Origin: Coenobita brevimanus
Taxonomy: Eukaryota; Arthropoda; Malacostraca; Decapoda; Coenobitidae
Length of the DNA: 64,000 bases
Reading direction: 5' to 3'
Assembly (NCBI GenBank): GCA_032717465.1
Contig: CM064732.1
Span: forward strand, 21,546,942-21,610,941
The position numbers and the translations under genes were made by a program. Shown here piece by piece: positions 43,143 through 53,700 of the stretch; the first letter of the stretch is position 1; each line of letters starts with the position of its first letter. Under the pieces are notes generated by a model. That model was not told the origin of the DNA and did not search any database. It was given only the letters and a program-made list of their open reading frames with translations.

Positions 43143-43344
43143 TTGTACTGGAGAGCATGATGGCCTACTCTCTGTGTAACTGAGACACTGAAAAAGTTCA
43201 GCAAAGGGGGATGGTCAGGAACTAGTCCTGAGGGCTGATGAAACTGGAGCTCCAGCACTCCCTGTCATCAGCTTTCCATCCACCTCGGGAGTACTGCCCT
43301 GCTCGACTGGTGCTACAGTCTACTCCGCACTGTTGCCGCACTGT

Positions 43345-43725
43345 TACCACACTGTTGCCTCTATCTCTTTTCTATCGCTACTTCCATGGTCACTGCTCCT
43401 CTGAACTGTCTGCTTGCATCCTTCCACCTCTACGACGGGCGCGTAGCACCCGTCTAGCAACAAACTCTCATCCCCTTTCTGTCCAACTCTCTAATGCAAG
43501 AGTTAACCGTTACTCCCAGTCCTTCATTTATGCAACAGGTCAACTCTGGATCTGTCTACCTCTTTCAGTATTTCCTACTTCTTATGATCTCAGGCCTGTC
43601 AAACGCAGTGTGTCCAGGCATCTCGAAATGAACAGATCTTGAATTTGGCTTTTGTATTGTTTTTGTTTTTTTCTTGGAAGGAATTGTTTGCGGGCTCCAA
43701 GCCTTTGGATCTTTCTTATTTGCAT

Positions 43726-43727
<2 letters not shown>
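43345..43727 (+). mobile_element. Forward LINE B, right part (3' end)
   Basis: Continuation of the LINE B begun at 39161: SLFYRYFHGHCSSELSACILPP, RRARSTRLATNSHPLSVQLSN, YSQSFIYATGQLW and VKRSVSRHLEMNRS (frame to 43642), then the 3' UTR with GATCTTGAATTTGGC and CTTGGAAGGAAT, and GCATAAAA at 43722 before a CA array. The left edge is where the reverse LINE B ends. Confidence 0.8.

Positions 43728-43785
<58 letters not shown>
43728..43785. repeat. (CA)n microsatellite after the LINE B tail
   Basis: Pure CA run of about 28 units directly following GCATAAAA. Confidence 0.97.
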
Positions 43786-43787
<2 letters not shown>

Positions 43788-44093
43788 TAGCAGTATAAAA
43801 GACTGAGCCCTTACCTTTTCATTACCAGGTCGTCTTAATGCTATTTCAGAACCAACCTCTCGTAGCGGAGAAGTTATTTTCACGCGTTGACTCCACTTTA
43901 TACAAGAAAGTTACATTTACTTTATTCTTGCCTCCGCCTTTCGATTTTGTCCAGCTTAAATGAAATCCGTTTTAGTTAATTCATTTACTTCTACTTCTGC
44001 GGGCTCACTTAACCACTTCACAACTTTTTATATAGTCTCCCATCACACAATTTTATTCAGTTATGGGGAGACTTTTCGAACAAGGGGGATTAA

Positions 44094-44384
44094 GGGCGCG
44101 TCCACACGTGCTTTCGAACATATGTTGGCAACACGGCAGGCAACATGTTCGGGAACATTCTTGTAGCAGTATTTGGACAGATGTATGCAAACATGTTTCA
44201 GTCCAGCTTCGAACACTGGCAGCAGAGGCGATGACATAAGTGTATCCATACCAGCCAGCTGAGACTTCATCATGACGTTGCCAACATGATATGGACGCTG
44301 CTTCCCAATATGTTTGCAGCGTGTTCGTTACTGTGTTGCTTACATGTTGCCAGCACGTGTTTGAGCACATGTGTGGACGCGCCC
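44094..44384. mobile_element. Harbinger-type MITE with TAA target duplication
   Basis: A 291-bp unit. Left end GGGCGCGTCCACACGTGC and right end GCACATGTGTGGACGCGCCC are inverted copies (16-18 bp, one small difference). TAA is present on both sides (44091-44093 and 44385-44387), the 3-bp TWA duplication typical of PIF/Harbinger. Internal ACATGTTGGCAAC/GTTGCCAACATG/GCAGCGTGTTC motifs recur in both orientations. No coding capacity. The frames across it are incidental. Confidence 0.88.
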
Positions 44385-44387
44385 TAA

Positions 44388-47300
44388 TACAGCAACTTTC
44401 AATAACCCGTTTGGTGCAAAATATCTCCCCTTAGATATACAAAATCGTCTGCATGCAGCAAACGCAAAGTGGTAATATATATCAACGAATTGAAGGGTTT
44501 AAAAATCTTATTCACAAGAACACCACATGATTCTGTTTAGATGGAAGATGTTCTAAAGGTAATCCTGTTCTGTAGTCGTAAGATAACTGTAGTCTTTTTA
44601 CTCTACCATCTTCGAAAAGTGCCATCTCTTTAACCAGAATGTTGCATTGTAATAAGAGATCAACACTAGCATATGATGCTGGTCGTGCAGCAACGCTATG
44701 GAAAGGATGTAGAGAAGTTTTGTTTTTTTTGTTTTTCAATTGAACTGCGTGAAACAGGAACTGGGGGGAGTTAAGGAGAGAGACCTGTAGTACATACATT
44801 CAACAGAGAGTGCCACATTCAGGCTTAAAAGAGTTCATGCGTTAATCAAAGACTCATTTGGATACAGACGTGGTTTTTCTTCTTTCTAGTAAAAGAGGTG
44901 ATATATTCGGGTATTCTCGCGCCATCCCGTCCAGACCCATCCATTTTGTCCACTCGCCTCTTCCCACGCCAGCTCTTAAATCTTTCTCCCACTCAATCAC
45001 CCTTCTAACTCTCTTTCTCTCCCACACAGCTTTAGTTTCCTATCTTTCTCTTTCACTTACTCCCTTCATTTTTCCCCTCTTCTGTCACCTCTTGACTCCC
45101 TCTCTTACTTTCCAATCTCTAGCACACTACCACACTTTCATATCTCTCCGAATCACCCTCTCCTCCCTTTTCTTCCCAGCCAGCCTCTCTGATTTCCCTC
45201 TCTTCCATCCTCTTACATCCCTTTCATTCACGCTTGTCTCTTAGCTCCATCTCTCACACTCAATACCCTTTCATTCCTTCCCACGCCCACTTACCCCATA
45301 ATTTCTGTTCTCTTCCACTCACCTCCGATCCGTATTACACGTGTCTTTGTCTCCCTATTCACCCCCTTTCTTTGTCTCTGCCTGCCTGTATATATGCCTG
45401 CCTGCCTGTCTGTTTGGTTGTCTCTCTGGTTGTCACTCAGCGTGGACAACAACATGACAACGGTACCAGTAATTGCTTGTCGATACTTGTATAACTGGAA
45501 TGTCTCTACCGACCTGCCCCAAGCCAAAACAACCCTTCTGCAGCTAAACGGAGCTACGGGTTGCTCCTCACTTAAATATTATAGCCTCTTCCCCCCGTCC
45601 TATTCTTCCCTTCACTGAGGTTGCATCTGGCATAATAACGGTCCAGAACATGGGCTTCAAACCACTCCTCATAATATCACTGACTTCTGTCCTGTCTTCT
45701 TTATGTTTTGTCTTAAATTGCTCAGTCGGAAGATCTCATTTACATTCAGTTCCTACTTTCATAAATACACTGGCAGTGAAAAGATTAATGAGCATTGTTC
45801 CTTGATTCAATCATCACCAAGAAGCTGCATCATATAACAGAAACCAAATCCTCTGAAGGTGGCATGAATTTAAAAAGAAATGAACATCATCGTGGGGTAA
45901 GGGTCAATTACAGCATTAATTCCTCTCCCCTCCTTCTCTATCAATTCCTAATTTTTTCCAGCCATTATAATTGTATATGCTGAATTACAGCCATTCCTTT
46001 TATATATGTTATTCACCAGACGCCACTTCGACAAGCGTATGATCCCAAGGTATGAATGCATTATAATTATTCTCTTCCCCCCCCCCTTCCTCACTTACTC
46101 GCCGATGCCACGTTTGTACAGTCCAGAGTTTGTCTACTATTTACCCGCATTTACTTCATCCTTAGTGTATGTTTGTCACTTTCCTCCCCGACGCAATATG
46201 TCAAAGAATATCGTCTGTGGGCAGGCAAACATATCGAATCTCTTTCAGCTCAGGAATAATAGCCAGCATATATCATATCTGGACGTCTAGAGCAAATATC
46301 CTAAAATTATGGGGTCAAATAGCCCGCACTCTCACCGGTTCGGGATATTTCTGAGCTCCTTCTTCCCTGACTTATCTTGCACCAAAATTCTTAGTAAGCT
46401 CTTGCATGTTACCTGGGCAAATTATATCGATATTAGAACGTACAGCAGTCAGCAAACGTTCGCTCACAATCCTCTGCCAGTAGAGTATTCTGCCTTCCAT
46501 ATTATTAATATTCTCATTCTTCACCACACAACAGAGACTATCCTTCCTTCTCGTGCACCTTTGTGTGCCTCATACTGCTACAATTAAAATTATATCATGC
46601 AGTACATTCTACTGCTACTGCTAGAAGAGAAATATTAGTCAACCTTGCTCATGGCTGTACGAAGAATGAACTTGCAGTATGCAAATTAACCCCTCTATAT
46701 CGATGTCGTATTTTTGTATTTATTTATTTCTTGCCATTGAAATATAATTTCATTCAGCTCAGCAGAGTACCCGAGTAGTACTTTTTTTCTATAGCTCCCT
46801 CAACTCAAAAGTCTCCCTTAAACCTCATGTCACCATCTGGGGATAGGAATAATATTAAATAAATGTCATCGTAGTGAATCAGCTAAATCTATGAAGTAAG
46901 CAGCTGCTAAGAAGACGTCCCAACAAGGATAGAACTCAGTGTTACCATCCTAAAGAGAAAATAGGTGATGGTTATAATAAAAGGTGATGGGAAGTGGGAA
47001 CATGGAAGAACGAACGACTGAGATAATAGGGGTCAGAATCATTGGACAGGAAAAATGGTAGGTAGGATGTAGGGCGTAAAAATGTTAAGTAAAGGGGAAG
47101 GCCTGCCATCATGAGGATATGGCGGAAGAAGAAAAAAATAAACAGGAGGGAAGAAATAAGAGTGAGAAAAATGTTCCGTGAAAAATCAGAAGGCAAAATA
47201 GAATAATAAAATCAAGAAAATAATATACTATACAGACATGATCTTAAATAAGCCTATAGTATTTTCATGAAATTGTGATTGCGTAAGTGGTAAAGGTAAG

Positions 47301-49432
47301 AGCCAGAATCAGCGAAATGGGAGAGAGAGGGTTCCAAATAGGTCATGGCGTAGAGAAGCAAGTGACTTGCAGGGTCAACACTGGACATCACTATCCTGTA
47401 GTTCTCTACGCTACATGTCATCAAGGAAACAAAGTAGTATCTGAAGGGAAGACGACCCGAAAACATCGATCTATTTTCGCATTTTCAAAGTCATCTGTCA
47501 GCACCACGGGTATAATCTGAATGCGTATCATGGCCGATTTTTCCACCCTTAGGACAAATTAAAAGGCATTGATGGCGCATTAAATGTCCTCCTGGCTTAG
47601 TACCATGAAATAATTGTAGTAGGTATTGTTTTCTTCTGGTCACTTGTAGATATGAATGAATTACCTAATCGGGTATTTATATACAAGAACGATGAGATTT
47701 GTGGAGGAGCCTTGGCAGGAAGCTCCTACAATGAGAATATTTTGCCACGTTGTTAGTATTGTCTTATATTCGTTTCAGGGGGGTGGCATTACATCTTTTT
47801 TTTATCTCATCATTCCACTGTTATTTTAATTTCCTTCATTTACCAAGTTTGGATGCATTGTGTTTTTAAATAGCTTCATGGTCACTGGTGTTCAAATACT
47901 AAGATAATGTGGGCTAACATTTAAAAGCTATTAGTCATTTAGCTTTACTTCAGAGCCGGTATATTTTTTCCCTCATGTTTATACATTTACAGTCCATCAC
48001 ACGCACATTATTCTGCATGCAGATAAATCCCATGATAAATGATTTTCAAATTCCATTGATGACCTGGCTGGATAGCCCAAAGTTTTACAGGCCGATCTCA
48101 AAATTCATTCATTTTTAACTTCGAGGTATCAGAAATTTACAGTTTTTGTAATGTTAATTACTTGTTAGGAGCAGCCCCTGTAATTAAAAAAATACTTATA
48201 GATACGTCTGGTTTAGTTATATGTTGATATATTCAAAACCAACTTTATAAAAATAAAAAAGGAAATATATTCTGGGGTGATTTCAGTGACTGTTGCCTTA
48301 TTTTTTTTTTTTTTAGTTTGAGCATATGGCTTTGCAAAAAGTGTATACGAAATGGATCTGCAACATAAATCCATAATACAAGCACCAAATTTTGATAAAA
48401 CGAAATTTCCCATACTCGAAACTATCGCCAAGGTGTAATCTTTCCACAAATTAAAACCATATGCTAAAATAAGCATAACACAGAAAGTCTCTACAGGATT
48501 TCGCTGAAATTGTGTTATAAACTTGGCATTCAAATAATCCACGTAACCTACAAATTTCGTTTATATCCGGCCAAAAGAAAGTGTCTCCTGATACAAAAAT
48601 GTTGGTTTTCTGGTGATACTATGTATACTGTGGTTTTCAACCTGTGATACACACTGAGTTCAGCTCGAAGCTGTGGTAAATATTTTAGTAGGTGCAGCAC
48701 TGTACTGTGTTATTCAATAACCTCACATGAAAGCACCTTATTCTCGGCTGGGATCGCCACCGCAAGATACTTGATTCATTACCTAAGTTATGTTCTGGTG
48801 TTTTCCCTGTCAGGTACATTTCTGTTTATCTGGGACGTCCCTAACCCGCATAAAACTGCATATGCATATTAAGCCTAATGCCAACAATTATTTCTTCTGA
48901 AATGGACTTCCTCCTTCCTTGGTTTCCTCCGACCTTTCGGCTTGCTGGAAACTCCCGTAACATTTTGCTGTTTCTCTTCTAATTTATGAAGAAAAACTCT
49001 GAAGAAGTGCACATCACCGGACACCGTATTTTCTGTACTGTCCTACTGGTATTTGACTAAAAAAAACACTATTTTCGTCTGTGCACTTCTCTTCCATCTC
49101 AGCTTTCATTCCCTTAGGATTTTCTTGTTTGTGTTCATAGGAAATAGAATCCAATGTGAAGGTTGAAACTGTGCCGGGATTTTCGCCACAATATCGTTTT
49201 CTTGTAATTACGCGAGGCTTCATTCGGCTAGCTTTGACAAGGCTATCATTCATCGGCAAGGGAATTGTATACTGGAATATTTTCATACTCTGGAAAGTTA
49301 TTTACACATTTCTCGTTAAAAATGGTGAGATGGATGTACGATCCCACAGATTTGCGGTCATGACTATAATGACGGGTCCACTTGTAAGTAGATAAAAATA
49401 GCATGTGTTGCGTGTGCCCACCGGCTGGTATA
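44388..49432. other. About 5 kb with no recognisable gene or element
   Basis: This is the longest stretch without an identified mobile element. It includes a pyrimidine-rich tract (44890-45420), a TTTTTTTTTTTTTT run at 48300-48315, and many short frames. None shows a protein signature I can name: 44799-44512 (minus), 47287-47520 (plus) and 48542-48213 (minus, hydrophobic) were inspected. Host exons could be hidden here but I cannot support any. Confidence 0.4.
44890..45420. repeat. Pyrimidine-rich tract
   Basis: For about 530 bp the plus strand is mostly C and T (CTCTTTC/CCCTTC words). It is the mirror of the purine-rich tract at 2825-3560 but not a copy of it. Ser/Leu/Phe-rich plus-strand frames follow from composition. 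Confidence 0.6.
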
Positions 49433-49443
49433 TCTCACACACA

Positions 49444-49481
<38 letters not shown>
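49433..49481. repeat. (CA)n microsatellite
   Basis: CA run with one GA interruption near 49443. Confidence 0.97.
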
Positions 49482-49484
<3 letters not shown>

Positions 49485-50013
49485 TCGCAAGCGCGCTGCT
49501 GGAGCACAAAGGGAGCAAAAAGGAGGAGTGCGTGGTGGTCAAGGTGAGAGGTTGCGTTTTGAGGGGGAGGGGAGGGGAGTGATGGTGACGGGGAGCAATG
49601 AAAGGTAGTAACGAGATAACGAAGGGGTGGGGAAGGGGGCATTGTAAATATGAAGAGGATAATTACAGGCTGTTATCTCAAGGTTACTGCCTGCTACTGC
49701 AATACCTCGCTCAGCCGCTCTTATTATTTTTAATGAGGTGCGACGGAGAGGAATGGCCGTGGCGGAGGAGAGAATAAATGTGCAGGAGTGGGGAAAGTGG
49801 AGTTGGTGGAGAAGGGGAAAGGGTGGGTGAGGGAGGTAAAAGTCACGGTCGATACTTCCTTAAGCCTGTCACTCAGATGACGCATTCTTTCTTATATTCT
49901 TGCAATTAAGCATATAATTATACACAAGTCAGGAAACACCTCACGCACTGGATGGGTTAATGAAGACCATAGGTAATCCTTCTGGTCTTTAATGTAATAT
50001 AATTCAGGACATT
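49482..50013. other. G-rich spacer, no gene
   Basis: Includes a GGGGAGG-rich patch at 49558-49640 and another at 49740-49840. No coding signal. Confidence 0.4.

Positions 50014-50090
<77 letters not shown>
50014..50090. repeat. (GT)n microsatellite
   Basis: GT run of about 38 units. Confidence 0.97.
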
Positions 50091-50179
50091 AACATTATTG
50101 CAATCCTCTTTGAAAATATAATTAAACAAGAGGGGCATTCAGTGGAGTGCATCTCTCCTACAAGGGAAACGTAATTTCC

Positions 50180-50578
50180 AAACCACTCTTCATAATGGGT
50201 TAGGTTTTCTCATCATTGATTAGGGTTTTGCAAAAAGAATGTTTTCCGGATCCAGAATCTATTATATGATCTGGGTGTGTCCCCAAAATTAAAAGAGTGT
50301 TCCCTGGGACATGGGCTATCTACCCTCCCAATTTCGTCCAAATCTCTCCTTTAGTCTTTCAGTAAACCTGGTAACAGAAAATAAACAACAACAACAACAA
50401 AACAAACGTCGGCCCCCCCAAATTAGCTGATTGTTCCCTGGGACATGGGGCTACCTATTCACCAAATTTTGTTCAAATCTCTTTTTTAGTTTTTGAGTAA
50501 TCCTGCTACCAGACAAACTAACAAGCATGCAAACAAACAGGGGTGAAAACATCATCTCCTTGTCGGAGAGAACTAACA
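50180..50578 (+). repeat. Tandem tail-type interspersed repeat, two units, 3' hairpin
   Basis: Two related units (about 50268-50395 and 50410-50530) share GTTCCCTGGGACATGGG, CAATTTCGTCCAAATCTC or its equivalent, and TTGAGTAATCCTGCTACCAGA. They end with CATCTCCTTGTCGGAGAGAAC (50551-50571), a short stem-loop. Module order and the AGTAATCCTGCT core match the array at 51739-52300. Confidence 0.6.
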
Positions 50579-50694
50579 AGGTTGTGCATAGATAATTCTT
50601 TATTTTTATTTTTATTTTTTTGAGGGTGAGCATTACACACAAAAATTATGCATGGCCATAGATAATTCCCTCTCCTCTGTGCTGGCAATTATTT

Positions 50695-50771
50695 GCATGG
50701 ATTACTTTAAAAACTAGGAAGCTCTGAGACAACGCATACTTCCGCCGACACAATTAAAATGGATCAGGATC
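50695..50771 (+). repeat. Start of the second tail-type repeat, cut by a LINE A insertion
   Basis: CTCTGAGACAACGCATACTT through AATTAAAATGGATCAGGATC reads into the array that continues at 51730 on the other side of the LINE A copy. The last 10 bp (50762-50771) are the target duplication. Confidence 0.65.
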
Positions 50772-51729
50772 AGTTGGGTTGAAACAGGGATGTGTCATGT
50801 CTCCATGGTTGTTCAATCTGTACATGGATGGGGTAATAAAAAAGGTACAGGGTAGGGTAGTGGACGTTGGAGTGGCCCTGGTGAGAGAGGATAGTGTTTC
50901 GAAACTCCCTGTACTGTTGTTTGCAGATGATACTGTGTTGTTGAGTGAAGACGAAGGGGAGCTGCAAGGCTTGGTGGATGAGTTTGGGAGAGTGTGTAAG
51001 AAACGGAATCTAAAGGTGAATGTAGGGAAGAGTAAAGTGATGGTCTTTGAGAGAGGTGAAGTCAGTGAATGTACAGCGAGGTTGGATGGTGAGGAATTGG
51101 AAAATGTGAGTATGTTTAAGTACTTGGGTAGTGTGATGAGTAAGGATGGAGATTTTGAGGGTGAAGTGCTTGAAAGGGTACAGCAGGGAAGAAAGGTTGC
51201 TGGTTCTTTGAAAGCAGTGATAAGAAACAGGGAAGTGAGCATGGAAGTGAAAAAGTTACTATATGACAGTACTGTGATACCAACTCTAACGTACGGAAGT
51301 GAAGCTCGGACGTTGTTGGAAGGACACAAGTCAAGAGTGAGAGCAGTGGAAATGAGTTATCTAAGAGGAGCCTGTGGAGTCACATGGAGAGACAGGCTGA
51401 CAAATGAGGATATAAAGGAGCATTGTGGTGTGGATGTGGATGTGACAGGAAGCGTTATGAGGAACACACTGAGGTGGTTTGGCCATGTGGAGAGGATGGA
51501 GGGTGAAAGACTGACGAAGAGAGTGTACGTGAGTGAGGTGGAGGGGGGAAGAGGGAGTGGGAGGCCGAGGATGTGATGGAGGGATGGGGTGGAGAGGTAT
51601 ATGAGAGAGGGGAGTGTGAGTTGGGAGCAGGGCAGTGAAATGGCGGGGGACAGGGCGACTTGGAGGCGTTTTATTTGTGGCCACCCCAAACGGGATTGAG
51701 GCGTCTGGCAATAGATAGATAGATAGATA
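50772..51729 (+). mobile_element. 5'-truncated LINE A1 with 10-bp target duplication
   Basis: A 958-bp forward copy of the LINE A1 3' end starting inside RT motif B (AGTTGGGTTGAAACAGGG) and ending in a (GATA)n tail (51713-51730). GATCAGGATC is directly repeated at 50762-50771 and 51730-51739. The tail-type repeat array on both sides becomes continuous when the insert is removed. Confidence 0.93.
50779..51576 (+). pseudogene. LINE A1 RT C-terminal fragment
   Basis: A 265-codon frame: KQGCVMSPWLFNLYMDGVI (motif B), catalytic FADD in LLFADDTVLLSED, KKRNLKVNVGKSKVMVFERG, FKYLGSVMSKDG, VQQGRKVAGSLKAVIRNREVS, LTYGSEARTLLEGHKSR and NTLRWFGHVERM. A TGA at 51574-51576 replaces the Arg codon found in the other copies (RPRMRW), so it stops about 45 codons early. 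Motif A is missing through 5' truncation, so it is inactive. Otherwise well preserved, which fits a recent insertion. Confidence 0.85.
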
Positions 51730-52304
51730 GATCAGGATCCGTGGATATAGGATCCGGATCTGTCCCCAAAATTATTCAATTCTTTTTTTGGTTCATGGCA
51801 CACCTTTCCACAAAATTTCATTAGTATTCTTTGAGAATTTTTGGAGATATTGTGCGGGATGCTCCGGGTCTGTTTCTGCCCCCAAATTTAATCATTTTTT
51901 TTTCTTGGCCCATGGCCCACCCTTGTACAAAATTTCATGAAAATCAGTCCATAACTATATTTAGTAATCCTGGATCCGGTTCCATGGATATAGCATCCGG
52001 ATCTGGATCCGACTCCAAATTTATTCAGTTCTTTCTTGGTGGATGGCCCATCTTTCCACAACATTTCACTGAAATTCATCAGGAGCTTTTGGAGTTATTG
52101 TGCGGGACACTCCATATCCGGACCCCGATCCGGCTCAAAGTTTAATCATTTCTTCCCTGGCCAGTGGCACACCCTTCCACAAAATTTCATCAAAATCAGT
52201 CCATAGCTTTTTCAGTAATTCTGCAAACAGAGAGACAAACAGACAGACAGACCAACCAACGCAGGGTAAAGCATAACCTCCTTGGCAGAGGTAATAATTT
52301 GTTG
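51730..52304 (+). repeat. Tail-type repeat: four units in a dimeric order, with 3' hairpin
   Basis: Four units of about 115-135 bp (starting about 51740, 51860, 51975 and 52108). Units 1 and 3 end in TTTTGGAGNTATTGTGCGGGA. Units 2 and 4 carry AAAATCAGTCCATA followed by AGTAAT. All share CCAAATTTA..TCTT..TTGG..CATGGCNCAC..TTCCACAAAATTTCA. The array ends AACCTCCTTGGCAGAGGTAATAA (52275-52297), a short stem-loop. It resembles the 3' module arrays of retroposons seen in many marine invertebrates. No ORF. Confidence 0.7.
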
Positions 52305-53700
52305 ACCTATGCCAAGGAGAAAAAACTTACCGGTAGTTTGGCTCCGATACTCTGGTGACATTCTGCGCTTTTGGCCTAACAATCTTCCCACCGATGATTT
52401 TCTAGTATAATTTACTTCCTTAGCCCCTTTCATAAAGTGTGCTCATGAAGTGGAAATGGATAAGAAACTGCCCTTCTTGGATAAGAGTGTTCTGAAGATT
52501 AATGTATACTGTACACAAAACCTACAAATATAATGTCCCATATGCATTATTATTAGAATCATCACATAAATGTAAAAAGATCTCTTTTCATATTAGTATA
52601 CTTGAAAACTTATAAGATTTAAAATCCTGAATTTCTGGATGAAAAACTACAAATTATTCAGGGCATAGGAAAGAAACTATAATATCCACTCAGCATACCC
52701 ATCCAGTGTCATAATGCAACAAAAAAAACAATTCACTAGAGACGAAATTAATAGGAGAGAATTCCAAACCAACCAAAGAACCCTAGTCCTCCCTTTTCAA
52801 AAAAAAATTCTTGATGTTCACATGCTAAAAAAAAAAAAAAAAAGATAATCTTCAAGTATGAGACCCATATCAAGAAAATCCTCATCTAGAATACCCCAAC
52901 ACACAATCCATGTGTTGTATTTAAAAATTTCATGCAAAGAAAATGTAATAAATTGCATATAGTGCAATCTGGATAAGACTTTGAAACGAAGATGTCACAG
53001 CACAGGTATACTGCAAGGACAGCCCGACAGAATAGTGGCTTATTCCAACACAAAGCATCCAATAATTACTGCACTGATTGGGAGATTCAAGGATACCCGC
53101 GAGTTCTAAAAATGTCAGTGAAAAAAGTGTAACTGAATCTTAATGACTGGCGCATATAAGAACATCTTAAACATGAGCTGCAACCATTTTAAATGTGATG
53201 AACTGTTTACAGAATTAATTGTAAACCAGTATCTCCAGAGTAACATTCTTTGTTTAGGCCATGATATACGTTTAGCCGAGATGAGTTAAGGTTTTGGTAT
53301 ATCGGGTCAATAGGTCCGCCTTTGTTCAAAATGCCATTCCCTGCCATAGGTGTGTACATGACCTCTACCCTCTTGTCTCTGTGTCACTGTGTGAATATGT
53401 AATATGCATATTTTGTATGCACTGTGTACAATTTTTTCCACCCATTTTTATTCGGTCTCCGTAAATTCAGTCACAGCTCTCCTGCATCACCAAGGGCCTG
53501 GTGGAAAGCATAATCGTGGCGGGCTCAGCTCTTTCATACCTAAACTTTGGATGAATCTGTGTATGTATATATTATAAGCTTGATAAAAGTTTAGTTTTGA
53601 ACACAGGATGAAATGGTTTGATAGAGTTGGTATGTATGCTCTCTTAATCTGATGTTTCTGTGCACTCATTATGTGATTCGTTTAATGATATGAAAAGTTA
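52305..53700. other. No recognisable feature
   Basis: AT-rich. An A16 run lies at 52827-52843. No convincing frame, TIR or array. Confidence 0.45.

Larger units (their letters stand above)
40014..43344 (-). mobile_element. Full-length, nearly intact LINE family B, reverse
   Basis: A 3.3-kb minus-strand non-LTR element. The 5' leader starts near 43344 and is shared with the copy at 19690. An endonuclease-RT ORF follows, then a 3' UTR and poly(A) (T-run on the plus strand at about 40016-40030). It sits inside a forward LINE B whose two halves (39161-40013 and 43345-43727) rejoin in order when it is removed. Only one frameshift was found in the ORF. The family resembles jockey/CR1-type LINEs. 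The 5' end carries three imperfect copies of GCACTGTTGCC (43327-43357). No clear target duplication. Confidence 0.85.

Noticed and set aside
44512..44799. 95-codon minus-strand frame (VDLLLQCNILVKEMALFEDG)
   Set aside because: No family recognised. One could imagine an exon, but there are no supporting splice or neighbour signals.
47287..47520. 77-codon plus-strand frame
   Set aside because: No recognisable domain, and similar-length frames are common here.
48213..48542. 109-codon hydrophobic minus-strand frame
   Set aside because: It looks superficially like a membrane protein, but AT-rich DNA with T14 runs makes such frames by chance. No motif and no coding neighbours.
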